6,308 bases of DNA from Flavobacteriia bacterium. Its GTDB lineage: Bacteria > Bacteroidota > Bacteroidia > Flavobacteriales > Schleiferiaceae. The position numbers and the translations under genes are program-made. The notes under the pieces were generated by a model. The model ran no database searches. It was not told the DNA's origin and worked only from the letters and a program-made list of their open reading frames with translations. The stretch lies in the NCBI GenBank assembly GCA_949516455.1, contig CATILC010000005.1, positions 1 through 6,308 of the forward strand. Direction: 5' to 3'. Position 1 is the stretch's first letter, and every line of letters begins with the position of its first letter. This document shows, one piece after another, positions 1 through 6,308 of the stretch.

Positions 1-408
1 GGATGGGTCCGCCCGATCGATGAGCCGTGCAATGGCCTCAGGCACGCCGTCCTGCTGGATCCATCCCAACCGATTGAACAGACGGACATTGTAGCTCATG
101 ACCGAAAGTTCTTTGCTGGAACCATTGACCGGATGCACTTCAGCCCAGCGGATCCATGCCGAAACATCCTTCCAGCTCAGAAGTATGGCCAGGAAGGAAA
201 GAAGGAAATGAGGCTTGAGCCGGATCATCCAACCGATCATGAAGACCATATTGATCAAGAGCCAAAATGGAAAGAGCAATCCGAAGACCGAAAGAAGAGG
301 AAGTTCTGAAGGAGGGAGGAGGGAACTCAGCGAGGAGGCCAGCAGCGTCAGAGCGAAGAGCGCATTGACCATCCAAATGAGTCGGGCAAATACGTTCAGC
401 CTCTTCAT
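1..408 (-). CDS. Endonuclease/exonuclease/phosphatase (EEP) family protein with N-terminal membrane segments, partial (C-terminus outside window)
   Basis: The first 136 codons are visible; the gene runs off the left edge. The protein opens with a short basic end (MKR) and about three hydrophobic helices near residues 9-30, 38-61 and 67-80, followed by a soluble stretch starting around residue 85. Residues 104-112 read MSYNVRLFN, the first conserved strand of the DNase I-like EEP fold, in which the Asn (N107) belongs to the active site. The catalytic Glu that normally follows 'DPDIVCLQE'-like text lies just past the edge, so activity cannot be judged. The ATG at 408 was chosen because it is 4 bp after the stop of the upstream rhomboid gene and follows a purine-rich AGAGGG, although that sits unusually close to the start. 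It is the last visible gene of the operon. In this family substrates range from DNA to phosphoinositides and sphingomyelin; nothing here selects one. The catalytic domain probably lies outside the cytoplasm or at the membrane face, which is inference. Confidence 0.85.
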   Translation of the reverse strand, partial: MKRLNVFARLIWMVNALFALTLLASSLSSLLPPSELPLLSVFGLLFPFWLLINMVFMIGWMIRLKPHFLLSFLAILLSWKDVSAWIRWAEVHPVNGSSKELSVMSYNVRLFNRLGWIQQDGVPEAIARLIDRADPS

Positions 409-412
409 CCCT

Positions 413-1309
413 CTAACGATCGCTCATGCGAAAAAGGAAGTCTTTTTCCTCTTTGCTCAGGCTCTCATATCCGCCTTTTGAGATCTTGTCGAGAATGGCA
501 TCCAATCGCTGTTGATCCGCCTGGCTGTTCGGGGCTTTAGCCGATCTGGCCGGGGCCTTTTTCGTCTTTTTGCTGTACGCCACCTTCAATCGTCCTCTTC
601 CCTTGAGTGCGTCGGTAAGCTGTTCGATCCAGTTGTCCATGAAGGCGCCAATGTACACGCGCTGATCACGCCACTTTCGCGCCATAACGAAACCAAACAG
701 TGCACCGCCGATGTGGGCAATATGTCCTCCCTGGTTTCCGGTCGGCATATAGGCCAGGTCCAGCAAGATCAGCAAGGCGGCAACCTGCCACATTTTCACT
801 TCGAGTACGAAGAAGAGCCGCACAGGGAAATGCGGCGCGATGACTGCCACCGAGATCAAAATGGCCATGACACCGGCTGAAGCCCCCCGATTGGTCGCCA
901 GAACCAGCTGATCGGAAAAGAAGGGGAACAGATTGTATGCCAGTACGTACAGCAGACCCCCGGACAACCCACCGAGGATGAAGGTGGACCACAACTTGTC
1001 TGCCCCCAGATAGGATTGAAAGATCTGGCCGGCAAAATAGAGGTACAAGAGGTTGAAAAGGATATGAGTAAAACCCTCGTGGACAAACATATAACTGAAA
1101 AGCGTCCAGGGCTTGAAAAGGAGTTCGGACAGGTCGGCAGGCAAAGTGAAATAGGGCATGACGACACTGTATATCGGCACCATGCTGAACTGACTTAATA
1201 TCCGAAGTACAAGGATCAGGACAAAGGTGCCCAACAGATACGCGATCAACCGGCTCAGGGCATCCCCATCACGGAAAAAACGCAGGACATCTTCTTTGAT
1301 CTGGCTCAT
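413..1309 (-). CDS. Rhomboid family intramembrane serine protease with C-terminal cytoplasmic extension
   Basis: This 298-residue polytopic protein should cleave transmembrane substrates within the inner membrane using a Ser-His dyad. The rhomboid signature is complete. H77, H82 and N86 form the HxxxxHxxxN motif of the second core helix, where the Asn helps build the oxyanion hole. The nucleophile is S144 in GASAG (residues 142-146), and the partner is H199 in AHIGG (198-202) of the last core helix. The residue after the catalytic Ser is Ala, not the more usual Gly. A hydrophobic helix near 20-40 precedes the core. After the core, residues 211-298 are soluble: a basic linker rich in Lys and Ala (about 240-260), then a short helical segment (about 264-296) containing LDAILDKISKGGYESLSKEEKDF-type sequence. 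Bacteroidota rhomboids often carry such a tail; its role is not known to me. The ATG at 1309 lies 1 bp after the stop of the preceding rhomboid gene, so coupled translation is likely. Physiological substrates are unknown. Confidence 0.93.
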   Translation of the reverse strand: MSQIKEDVLRFFRDGDALSRLIAYLLGTFVLILVLRILSQFSMVPIYSVVMPYFTLPADLSELLFKPWTLFSYMFVHEGFTHILFNLLYLYFAGQIFQSYLGADKLWSTFILGGLSGGLLYVLAYNLFPFFSDQLVLATNRGASAGVMAILISVAVIAPHFPVRLFFVLEVKMWQVAALLILLDLAYMPTGNQGGHIAHIGGALFGFVMARKWRDQRVYIGAFMDNWIEQLTDALKGRGRLKVAYSKKTKKAPARSAKAPNSQADQQRLDAILDKISKGGYESLSKEEKDFLFRMSDR

Positions 1310-1310
1310 T

Positions 1311-2048
1311 TCAATAATTCATTCTGCCATTGCTCTTCCATAAACGCAGCAGCACATAACCAAAGAGCATGCCGCCCAAATGCGCAAAATGAGCCACATC
1401 ATCGTTGCTGCTCAGTCCGGAAAACAACTCGGCTACACCCAAGAAGAGTACGACATACTTGGCGCGAATGGGCACCAGGAAATAGAGGTAGATCAAGTTG
1501 TTGGGGAAAATCATCCCGTAAGCCAGGAGCACGCCGTATACAGCCCCTGAAGCCCCAACAGTAGGCGTATTGAACAGCCGCACGTATTCGAGCAGCTCCT
1601 GACTGTCGAAGACTGTATTCTGAATGGCGTAGTCGAGGTCATATTCAGAGTAGCCCATTGACAAGAGCTCACCCCTGAGCTGGGCCGCCTGCCAAAAGTT
1701 CACTCCGAGGTGCAGAAGCGCTGCTCCCAGTCCTGTGATCAAATAAAATATAAGGAAGCGCTGACCGCCCCAAAGATTTTCGAGGCTCGTCCCGAACATC
1801 CACAGGACGAACATATTGAAGAAGATGTGGGCGAAAAAGGTATTGGAGTGCATGAACATATGCGTCACCACCTGATAGGGCCTGAAGTTCTCCGCACCCG
1901 GCAAATAGAGCCCAAGGGTCTTGATCAGGTCAAAACCGAACTGACCCAACGCGAGGCTGGCCAAAAAGAACAGCCCATTGATGATCAAGAGGTTCTTGAT
2001 GACCTCTGGAAGCATATTGAACCGTCTTGGCTGGTAGTAATTATTCAT
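1311..2048 (-). CDS. Rhomboid family intramembrane serine protease
   Basis: This 245-residue six-helix membrane protein is close to the minimal bacterial rhomboid size. H67, H74 and N78 in the second core helix are the usual His/Asn cluster. The catalytic serine is S167 in the canonical GASGA motif (165-169), followed by VYG. The partner histidine is H223 in AHLGG (222-226). Between the third helix and the catalytic helix there is a hydrophilic loop of roughly 45 residues (about 117-163), rich in acidic and polar residues, longer than in GlpG. The C-terminus ends shortly after the last helix. Its ATG at 2048 lies inside the end of mutL, giving an 8-bp overlap, and its stop is 1 bp before the next rhomboid gene. 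The two rhomboids are clearly different in length, loops and active-site motif, so they are divergent paralogues and not a recent duplication. Substrates are unknown. Confidence 0.94.
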   Translation of the reverse strand: MNNYYQPRRFNMLPEVIKNLLIINGLFFLASLALGQFGFDLIKTLGLYLPGAENFRPYQVVTHMFMHSNTFFAHIFFNMFVLWMFGTSLENLWGGQRFLIFYLITGLGAALLHLGVNFWQAAQLRGELLSMGYSEYDLDYAIQNTVFDSQELLEYVRLFNTPTVGASGAVYGVLLAYGMIFPNNLIYLYFLVPIRAKYVVLFLGVAELFSGLSSNDDVAHFAHLGGMLFGYVLLRLWKSNGRMNY

Positions 2049-3831
2049 CTCTTTCGATCAGTTGTTCCGGCCGCACTTCCCACCAAAGGGCGTTGCCGTG
2101 TCTGTCCCGCTGGGGCCAGCCATTTTCGTCCATGGAGTTCATAAGGGCCTGCGCCTCCTGGCCGTTCAGCGAATGGCTGCTTTTGACCGCTTGTTTTCGC
2201 GCCAGAGCCACAGCCAATCGCTCTCTTTTCTCTTCAGTCGTTGCCTCTTCCGAGCTGCCTTCGGTCTGTATCAGTTCATCCAGTGTATCCCGCACTGCAT
2301 TCTCTGTGGTGCCGTAGGGAATGGCCCTGATGTTGATCTGGCCGCCCCCTTTAGGTTCAGCGTCGAATCCCATCGACAGCATTTCAGGGAGCATTTGGCT
2401 CAAATGTTCGATCTCTTCATCTTTGAATGTCAGTTCCAAAGGAAACAAAAGCTGTTGGGCTAGGGTTCGGTCTTCTTCGATGGAACGGCAGAATCCCACG
2501 TAAAGGAGGTGCGTATGCGCCCTGGCCGTATCCACAACGCGCATTCGGTCGGTTTCGATCTGGAGCAAAAAGCGATCGTTCCAGGGCAGCACACTGCATT
2601 GGGTATCCAAAGCCTCTTCCCGTATGGGCTCAAATGCCTTTTGATAGGCCTCGTAAGAATCAGTTGTCCATTCCCGCGTCCCTTGCCTGCCCTTTGCAGC
2701 CGTGCCTCTATTTGGGGGGTCAAATGGATTGAAATGGGGGTCCACCTGGATCACTGGAGGCCGGACTGGGCGGTTGGGATCTGTGGGTGGCTGGAAACTT
2801 GCCTCGGTTTCAAAATCGATGACAGGTGAAATATTGAATTGACCGATGGCATGCCGGACACTTGCTTTGAGCAATCCATAGACGGTCCGTTCATCATCGA
2901 ACTGGATCTCGGTCTTCGTGGGGTGGATATTCACATCGATGTGTGCAGGATCGATTTGAAGAAACAGGAAATATGCGGGATGCCTCTTATCGGGCAGGAT
3001 GCCCTCGAAAGCTTGCAAGATGGCATGATGCAGACGGTTGCTCCGAATGAATCGGTCGTTGACAAAGAGGAATTGCTCTCCTCGGGTCTTTTTGGAGTAT
3101 TCGGGCTTGCCAATGTACCCGCTGATCTGCAGCAAAGGCGTCTCTTCTTCCACAGGAACGAGCCGTTCGTCGAAAACCGCACCCATAATGCCAACGATCC
3201 GGCGTTTGCGATTGGCTGTTTGCAAATGATAAACGGTGGCGTCGCCGTGGATCAACAGAAAAGCGATCTCGGGGTGGGCAAGGGCCACCCGCTGAAATTC
3301 ATCACATATATGCCGGAATTCAATGGCATCCGACTTCAGGAAATTGCGGCGCGCTGGGATATTGAAGAACAGGTTTCGTACCGAGATCTCCGTCCCTTCT
3401 GCGGCGACTGTCAGGCCGGATTCCACCACCGTACCGCCCTCGATGGTCAGTTGACTGCCCATCTCTTGCTTCTTCATCCGACTTTTTGCTTCGACCTGAG
3501 CCACCGCAGCGATGGAGGCCAAGGCTTCCCCGCGGAATCCCCTGGAACTGATCTTGAACAGGTCCTCTGCACTTCGGATCTTAGAGGTAGCGTGTCTTTC
3601 AAAGGCCAGCTTGAGGTCTGCAGCGCTCATTCCCGTTCCGTTGTCCGAAACCTTGATGAGGGTTCGGCCGGCCTCCTCGACCCATAGCCCAATCTCAGAA
3701 GCCCCTGCATCCACTGCATTTTCCAATAATTCCTTGACCACCGAAGAAGGACGCTGCACCACTTCACCCGCCGCGATCTGATTGGCGACGAGCTCCGGCA
3801 GGATTTGAATGGTATTCGAATCAGTCATCAT
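2041..3831 (-). CDS. mutL: DNA mismatch repair protein MutL
   Basis: MutL couples mismatch recognition by MutS to strand excision. The 596-residue product has an intact GHKL ATPase half. It contains LPELVANQIAAGEVV near the start, the catalytic Glu E34 and the Asn N38 in KELLENAVDAG, and the DNGTG loop at 63-67. RHATSKI is at 79-85, RGFRGEAL at 97-104, GTEISVRNLFFNIPAR at about 146-161, FVNDRFIRS at 256-264 and DVNIHPTKTEIQF at about 299-311. A proline-rich linker (about 347-376) leads to the dimerisation domain. There the metal-binding motif, normally DQHA(x)2E(x)4E, reads DTARAHTHLLYV (434-445), so the Gln, His and both Glu are replaced. The frame stays open upstream to an ATG at 3936, but homology begins at MTDSNTIQILP. 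The ATG at 3831 was chosen because it overlaps the upstream TGA as ATGA; the adjacent ATG at 3828 is equally possible. The last 8 bp overlap the first rhomboid gene. Confidence 0.97.
   Translation of the reverse strand: MMTDSNTIQILPELVANQIAAGEVVQRPSSVVKELLENAVDAGASEIGLWVEEAGRTLIKVSDNGTGMSAADLKLAFERHATSKIRSAEDLFKISSRGFRGEALASIAAVAQVEAKSRMKKQEMGSQLTIEGGTVVESGLTVAAEGTEISVRNLFFNIPARRNFLKSDAIEFRHICDEFQRVALAHPEIAFLLIHGDATVYHLQTANRKRRIVGIMGAVFDERLVPVEEETPLLQISGYIGKPEYSKKTRGEQFLFVNDRFIRSNRLHHAILQAFEGILPDKRHPAYFLFLQIDPAHIDVNIHPTKTEIQFDDERTVYGLLKASVRHAIGQFNISPVIDFETEASFQPPTDPNRPVRPPVIQVDPHFNPFDPPNRGTAAKGRQGTREWTTDSYEAYQKAFEPIREEALDTQCSVLPWNDRFLLQIETDRMRVVDTARAHTHLLYVGFCRSIEEDRTLAQQLLFPLELTFKDEEIEHLSQMLPEMLSMGFDAEPKGGGQINIRAIPYGTTENAVRDTLDELIQTEGSSEEATTEEKRERLAVALARKQAVKSSHSLNGQEAQALMNSMDENGWPQRDRHGNALWWEVRPEQLIERDE
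3828..3831 (-). promoter_or_regulatory. ATGA start/stop overlap coupling the small membrane protein gene to mutL
   Basis: On the minus strand the TGA stop of the 88-codon gene is embedded in ATGATGA, which supplies two consecutive in-frame ATG codons for mutL (starting at 3831 and 3828). The preceding bases are T-rich with no Shine-Dalgarno-like stretch, so terminating ribosomes probably re-initiate here. This decides the mutL start against the longer open frame that reaches 3936. Confidence 0.65.
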
Positions 3832-4094
3832 GCATAAAAAAGCAACCACCAGGCCGCTGCAAAAAGAGCCGCCAAGATGACGCCCAGCCGAAGGCCACGA
3901 CCCGATGTCCATCCGGTTCGACGTCCTTTCTGCCAATGTGACTTGAAATCCCTGACCCGCTTTTCCTCATTCCCGCTTTGTTCTCCGCTCAAGCGCTGAT
4001 GCTTTTCCCGAAGTGGATCGTAGTATCGGGTGGGCAGATCGAAAGTCTGTGGTTTTCTCGACTTGAAAAGGGAGGGAAGTCGTGGGGCTTGCAT
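3828..4094 (-). CDS. Small tail-anchored membrane protein, function unknown, translationally coupled to mutL
   Basis: I do not recognise a named family. The 88-residue product has a basic, hydrophilic N-terminal two-thirds with a KSRKPQTFDLPTRYYDPLRE segment (11-30), then a charged stretch (about 30-60). It ends in one strongly hydrophobic helix (about 68-87, GLRLGVILAALFAAAWWLLF), finishing one residue later. This suggests a cytoplasmic domain anchored by its C-terminus. From memory, short Bacteroidota proteins with a 'P-x-R/K-YYDP-x-K/R-E' motif and a C-terminal helix are found beside mutL, but I cannot verify this here. The stop overlaps the mutL start by 4 bp (ATGA), and the gene is the first of the minus-strand operon. 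Support for it being real comes from the overlap, the well-formed transmembrane end, and the fact that it fills the space between mutL and the divergent gene exactly. Confidence 0.8.
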   Translation of the reverse strand: MQAPRLPSLFKSRKPQTFDLPTRYYDPLREKHQRLSGEQSGNEEKRVRDFKSHWQKGRRTGWTSGRGLRLGVILAALFAAAWWLLFYA

Positions 4095-4161
4095 CTTTCA
4101 AAAATACACGGATACACAGTCAGAGTGTAGCGATATTTACCTTGCTGTTGAAATAGGGCGC
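4095..4161. promoter_or_regulatory. Divergent intergenic region, expected to hold promoters for both transcription units
   Basis: This 67-bp A/T-richer spacer lies between the start of the minus-strand operon and the plus-strand GH3 gene, so promoters in both directions are expected here or just inside the genes. On the minus strand TATTTTTG (4106 down to 4099) matches the Bacteroidota -7 consensus TAnnTTTG. However, it ends only 4 bases before the ATG and I see no TTTG element at the proper distance upstream, so it would imply a leaderless transcript and may be chance. No convincing match is seen on the plus strand; TACCTTGC near 4138-4145 is a weak partial one. No clear Shine-Dalgarno sequence precedes either gene. 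Confidence 0.45.
4113..4129. repeat. Short inverted repeat TACAC-N7-GTGTA in the divergent spacer
   Basis: TACAC (4113-4117) and GTGTA (4125-4129) are perfect inverted 5-bp arms around a 7-bp spacer, near the middle of the divergent intergenic region. The left arm is also part of a short direct repeat, ATACAC-GG-ATACAC (4104-4117). The placement would suit an operator bound by a dimeric regulator, but arms this short can arise by chance and no regulator gene is nearby. Confidence 0.25.
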
Positions 4162-6308
4162 ATGAGAGCAGAAAAAGACGCATTGCACAGGGTTGAAACA
4201 CAAAGAAAGAAGGGAAAACAAAGGATCGTCGCACTCTTGTATGTTTTGGTCTGGTCCGGAGCCTTCGGACAAGAGAGATCCTCGGCTTGGGTAGACAGCA
4301 CCTATCGCTCGTTAAGCCTCGAAGAGAAAGTGGCCCAGCTGATGGTGTTGCCCGCATATTCCAATAAAGGGAGCGAACACCGTCTTCGTCTCAACAGGGA
4401 GAACAAAGAGATCCGTCCAGGCGGATTCATTTTTTTTCAGGGCGGACCCGGTCGTCAGATCCATTTGGTCAACCAGCTTCAGGACTCTGCCCGGGTTCCC
4501 TTGCTGATCGGCATCGATGCAGAATGGGGCTTGGACATGCGGCTGGACAGCGTCATGAGGTTTCCGTGGGCGATGACCCTTGGTGCGGTCAACGACAGCA
4601 GCCTGCTCTATGAATTGGGAAGAGAGTGGGGGAGACAGTGTAAACGAACAGGCGTGAACTGGAATTTTGCACCGGTGCTCGATCTCAATACCAATCCGAA
4701 GAACCCCATCATCAACGCAAGAAGTTTTGGCGAAACATCTTCTGCTGTTCTTCCGCGAGCCATGGCCATTGCGCGGGGCATGGAAGATGAGGGAGTGATC
4801 AGCTGCATCAAGCATTTTCCGGGGCACGGAGACACAGATTCAGACTCCCACAAGACCCTGCCAACGGTGAAGAAAGACCGGGAAGAACTTGAACGCACCG
4901 AACTGATGCCCTTCCGAAAGGCGGTGGTCCACAATGTGCATTCGCTGATGGTGGCACATCTGAACATGCCAGCACTGACGGGAGAAAAAGGGCTGCCCAC
5001 CAGTCTGTCCCATCGCGTGGTCACGGAGCTTTTACAGGAAGAATTCGGCTTTCAGGGCCTCGTGGTGACCGATGCACTGAACATGTCCGGTGCAGATCAG
5101 AAGGGGGAAGCTGGGGAGATCGAACTGCGCGCCTTCCTGGCTGGAAACGATATTTTGCTCTTTCCCCGCGAACCAGCTGTTGCCATCAAAAAGATCTGCT
5201 TGGCCGTTAGAAACGACAGCAGTGTTGAAAAGCATTTGGCCAAAAGCGTAAAGAAGATTCTAAGGATCAAGGAGAAGTTCAGAGTTGGAAGGAGCGAAAA
5301 GCCTTCGCCCAGCGGTTGGGAGAAAGAATTGCACAGCTCTTTTGCCAAAAGTCTGAACAGAGAACTCTGTTCTCGGGCCATCACCGTATTGGAAAATAAA
5401 AATGCGGCCATTCCCTGGGGGACAGATTCGGATACGCTCGCTCTGGTGACCTTGGGGAATGGCTCGCCGAAAGACCTGGTCTCAGCGCTCGCATTCTACG
5501 GAGCGGTGACCGAATATCCCTATGCAAAGGAGGACGAAAGGGAATTGCTGGACGCTCTGAGCCGACACAAACGAGTGCTTGTTGCCTATTACACGCAAGG
5601 ATCGTCGCCCTGGAAGCCCTATGCGCCTTCTGGCGACACGCGTTCCTTTCTGCGACGTCTGGGGCAGCGATCTGCTTTTTCACTGGCCCTTTTTGCCAAT
5701 CCCTATTCCTTGAATGACTTTCCAGAAGCTGAACAAGCCGAGGCACTGATCATGGCCTATCAGAACATGCCTGAAATGGAATGGGCGCTGGCCGATGTGC
5801 TGTTCGGAAATACAGCAGCCTCCGGAAGGCTTCCGGTGCGTGCATCGAAGCGATATTCCGCGGGCTCCGGATTGAATACGACCGGAGGAATTGTTCTTGG
5901 GAGAGGAACGCCCGAACAAGTGGGAATGAACTCTGAAGTGCTCCAACGCATCGAGACAGCAATGGATTCAGCCATGGCCGACCGCATGTTTCCTGGCGCT
6001 CAGGTCCTCGTGGCCAGAAGGGGCAAGATCGTATTCGAAAAGACCTTTGGTTTCCACACCTACGAAAAGGAAAGGCCTGTGCAGAAAACAGACCTCTACG
6101 ATCTGGCATCCATCACCAAGGTGGCCGCCACTACACTGACCCTGATGGATCTGGTGGACAAGGGAAAACTCACCCTCGATCAAAAACTGGGCGATATCTA
6201 CCCGGCAAGTAAAGGCAGCAACAAAGAGCAGCTTCAGCTTCGGGAGATCCTGGCACATCAGGCCGGCCTGAAACCCTGGATACCGTTCTATTTGGAAACT
6301 ATGGAAGA
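4162..6308 (+). CDS. Exported GH3 beta-N-acetylglucosaminidase (NagZ-like) fused to a beta-lactamase-like serine hydrolase, partial (C-terminus outside window)
   Basis: The visible 715 codons read without a stop to the right edge. A basic leader (about 1-22) and hydrophobic core (about 23-35) ending AFGQ form a signal peptide, so the enzyme should act in the periplasm or outer envelope. The GH3 N-domain (about 45-380) has D119 in IGIDAEWG, R187 in NARSFGE, and KHFPGHGDTDSDSHKTLP at 217-234 carrying the D228/H230 acid-base dyad of NagZ enzymes. The nucleophile is D304 in VVTDALNM. A GH3 C-domain-like region follows (about 400-570, ending near SGRLPV at 554-559). From about 585 a class C beta-lactamase/esterase-like domain begins, with the SxxK motif SITK (S650-K653) and a LAHQAGL segment at 697-703; its Tyr and KTG-like motifs lie outside the window. 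Such fusions are known in Bacteroidota and fit muropeptide turnover; the exact substrate is inferred. The ATG at 4162 is the only ATG upstream of the signal peptide, though its n-region is rather long. Confidence 0.93.
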   Translation, partial: MRAEKDALHRVETQRKKGKQRIVALLYVLVWSGAFGQERSSAWVDSTYRSLSLEEKVAQLMVLPAYSNKGSEHRLRLNRENKEIRPGGFIFFQGGPGRQIHLVNQLQDSARVPLLIGIDAEWGLDMRLDSVMRFPWAMTLGAVNDSSLLYELGREWGRQCKRTGVNWNFAPVLDLNTNPKNPIINARSFGETSSAVLPRAMAIARGMEDEGVISCIKHFPGHGDTDSDSHKTLPTVKKDREELERTELMPFRKAVVHNVHSLMVAHLNMPALTGEKGLPTSLSHRVVTELLQEEFGFQGLVVTDALNMSGADQKGEAGEIELRAFLAGNDILLFPREPAVAIKKICLAVRNDSSVEKHLAKSVKKILRIKEKFRVGRSEKPSPSGWEKELHSSFAKSLNRELCSRAITVLENKNAAIPWGTDSDTLALVTLGNGSPKDLVSALAFYGAVTEYPYAKEDERELLDALSRHKRVLVAYYTQGSSPWKPYAPSGDTRSFLRRLGQRSAFSLALFANPYSLNDFPEAEQAEALIMAYQNMPEMEWALADVLFGNTAASGRLPVRASKRYSAGSGLNTTGGIVLGRGTPEQVGMNSEVLQRIETAMDSAMADRMFPGAQVLVARRGKIVFEKTFGFHTYEKERPVQKTDLYDLASITKVAATTLTLMDLVDKGKLTLDQKLGDIYPASKGSNKEQLQLREILAHQAGLKPWIPFYLETME

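Noticed and set aside
215..481. 88-codon plus-strand open frame
   Set aside because: Antisense to the start of the EEP gene and the end of the rhomboid gene, both supported by motifs.
666..1167. Two alternate-frame minus-strand open frames of about 100 codons
   Set aside because: They overlap the second rhomboid in other frames and lack its catalytic motifs.
2839..3687. 282-codon open frame on the plus strand
   Set aside because: It lies wholly antisense to the conserved ATPase half of mutL and its translation shows no recognisable domain; codon bias of mutL leaves the opposite frame open.
3829..3936. Longer mutL start at 3936 adding 35 residues
   Set aside because: The extra residues are not MutL-like and would overlap most of the upstream gene's transmembrane coding region; known MutL proteins start a few residues before the ILPELVANQIAAGEVV block.
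4312..4827. 171-codon open frame on the minus strand
   Set aside because: It is antisense to the GH3 catalytic domain, whose motifs fix the real frame; the product looks like random composition.
5381..6258. Several minus-strand open frames of 75-121 codons
   Set aside because: All are antisense to the continuous GH3/serine hydrolase reading frame and have Arg/Pro/Ser-rich shadow composition.
1..6308. Mobile element, CRISPR array, tRNA or rRNA, riboswitch, rho-independent terminator
   Set aside because: No repeat-spacer pattern, transposase, long terminal inverted repeats, RNA-gene motifs or GC-rich hairpin followed by a T run was seen; nearly all bases are accounted for by coding sequence.

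Overview
The window looks like ordinary chromosomal DNA of a member of the Bacteroidota with moderate G+C content. Three things point there: a gene for a GH3 glycosidase fused to a serine hydrolase; a MutL with Bacteroidota-style C-terminal spacing; and the order small membrane protein - mutL - rhomboid - rhomboid - endonuclease/exonuclease/phosphatase protein, which I recall from this phylum. I cannot name the genus. The sequence shows no phage, insertion sequence, CRISPR array, tRNA or rRNA.

Layout. Positions 1-4094 hold five minus-strand genes packed head to tail, read from right to left: an 88-residue tail-anchored membrane protein (3828-4094), mutL (2041-3831), a first rhomboid protease (1311-2048), a second rhomboid protease with a C-terminal cytoplasmic extension (413-1309), and the start of a membrane-anchored endonuclease/exonuclease/phosphatase family protein that runs off the left edge (1-408). 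Junctions are a 4-bp overlap, an 8-bp overlap, a 1-bp gap and a 4-bp gap, so the five are very probably one transcript with translational coupling. A 67-bp divergent spacer (4095-4161) separates this operon from a plus-strand gene (4162 to beyond 6308). That gene encodes an exported NagZ-like GH3 beta-N-acetylglucosaminidase fused to a beta-lactamase-like serine hydrolase, cut by the right edge.

How the genes fit together. The operon joins DNA mismatch repair (MutL) to four membrane-linked proteins with no obvious shared pathway. The divergent gene belongs to cell-wall (muropeptide) turnover in the periplasm and is probably unrelated functionally.

The point most worth following is that the usual metal-binding endonuclease motif of MutL (DQHA-type) is badly eroded here although the ATPase half is intact. 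Second is the conserved-looking small membrane protein translationally coupled to mutL. I found no clear evidence of a wholly new system in this window.
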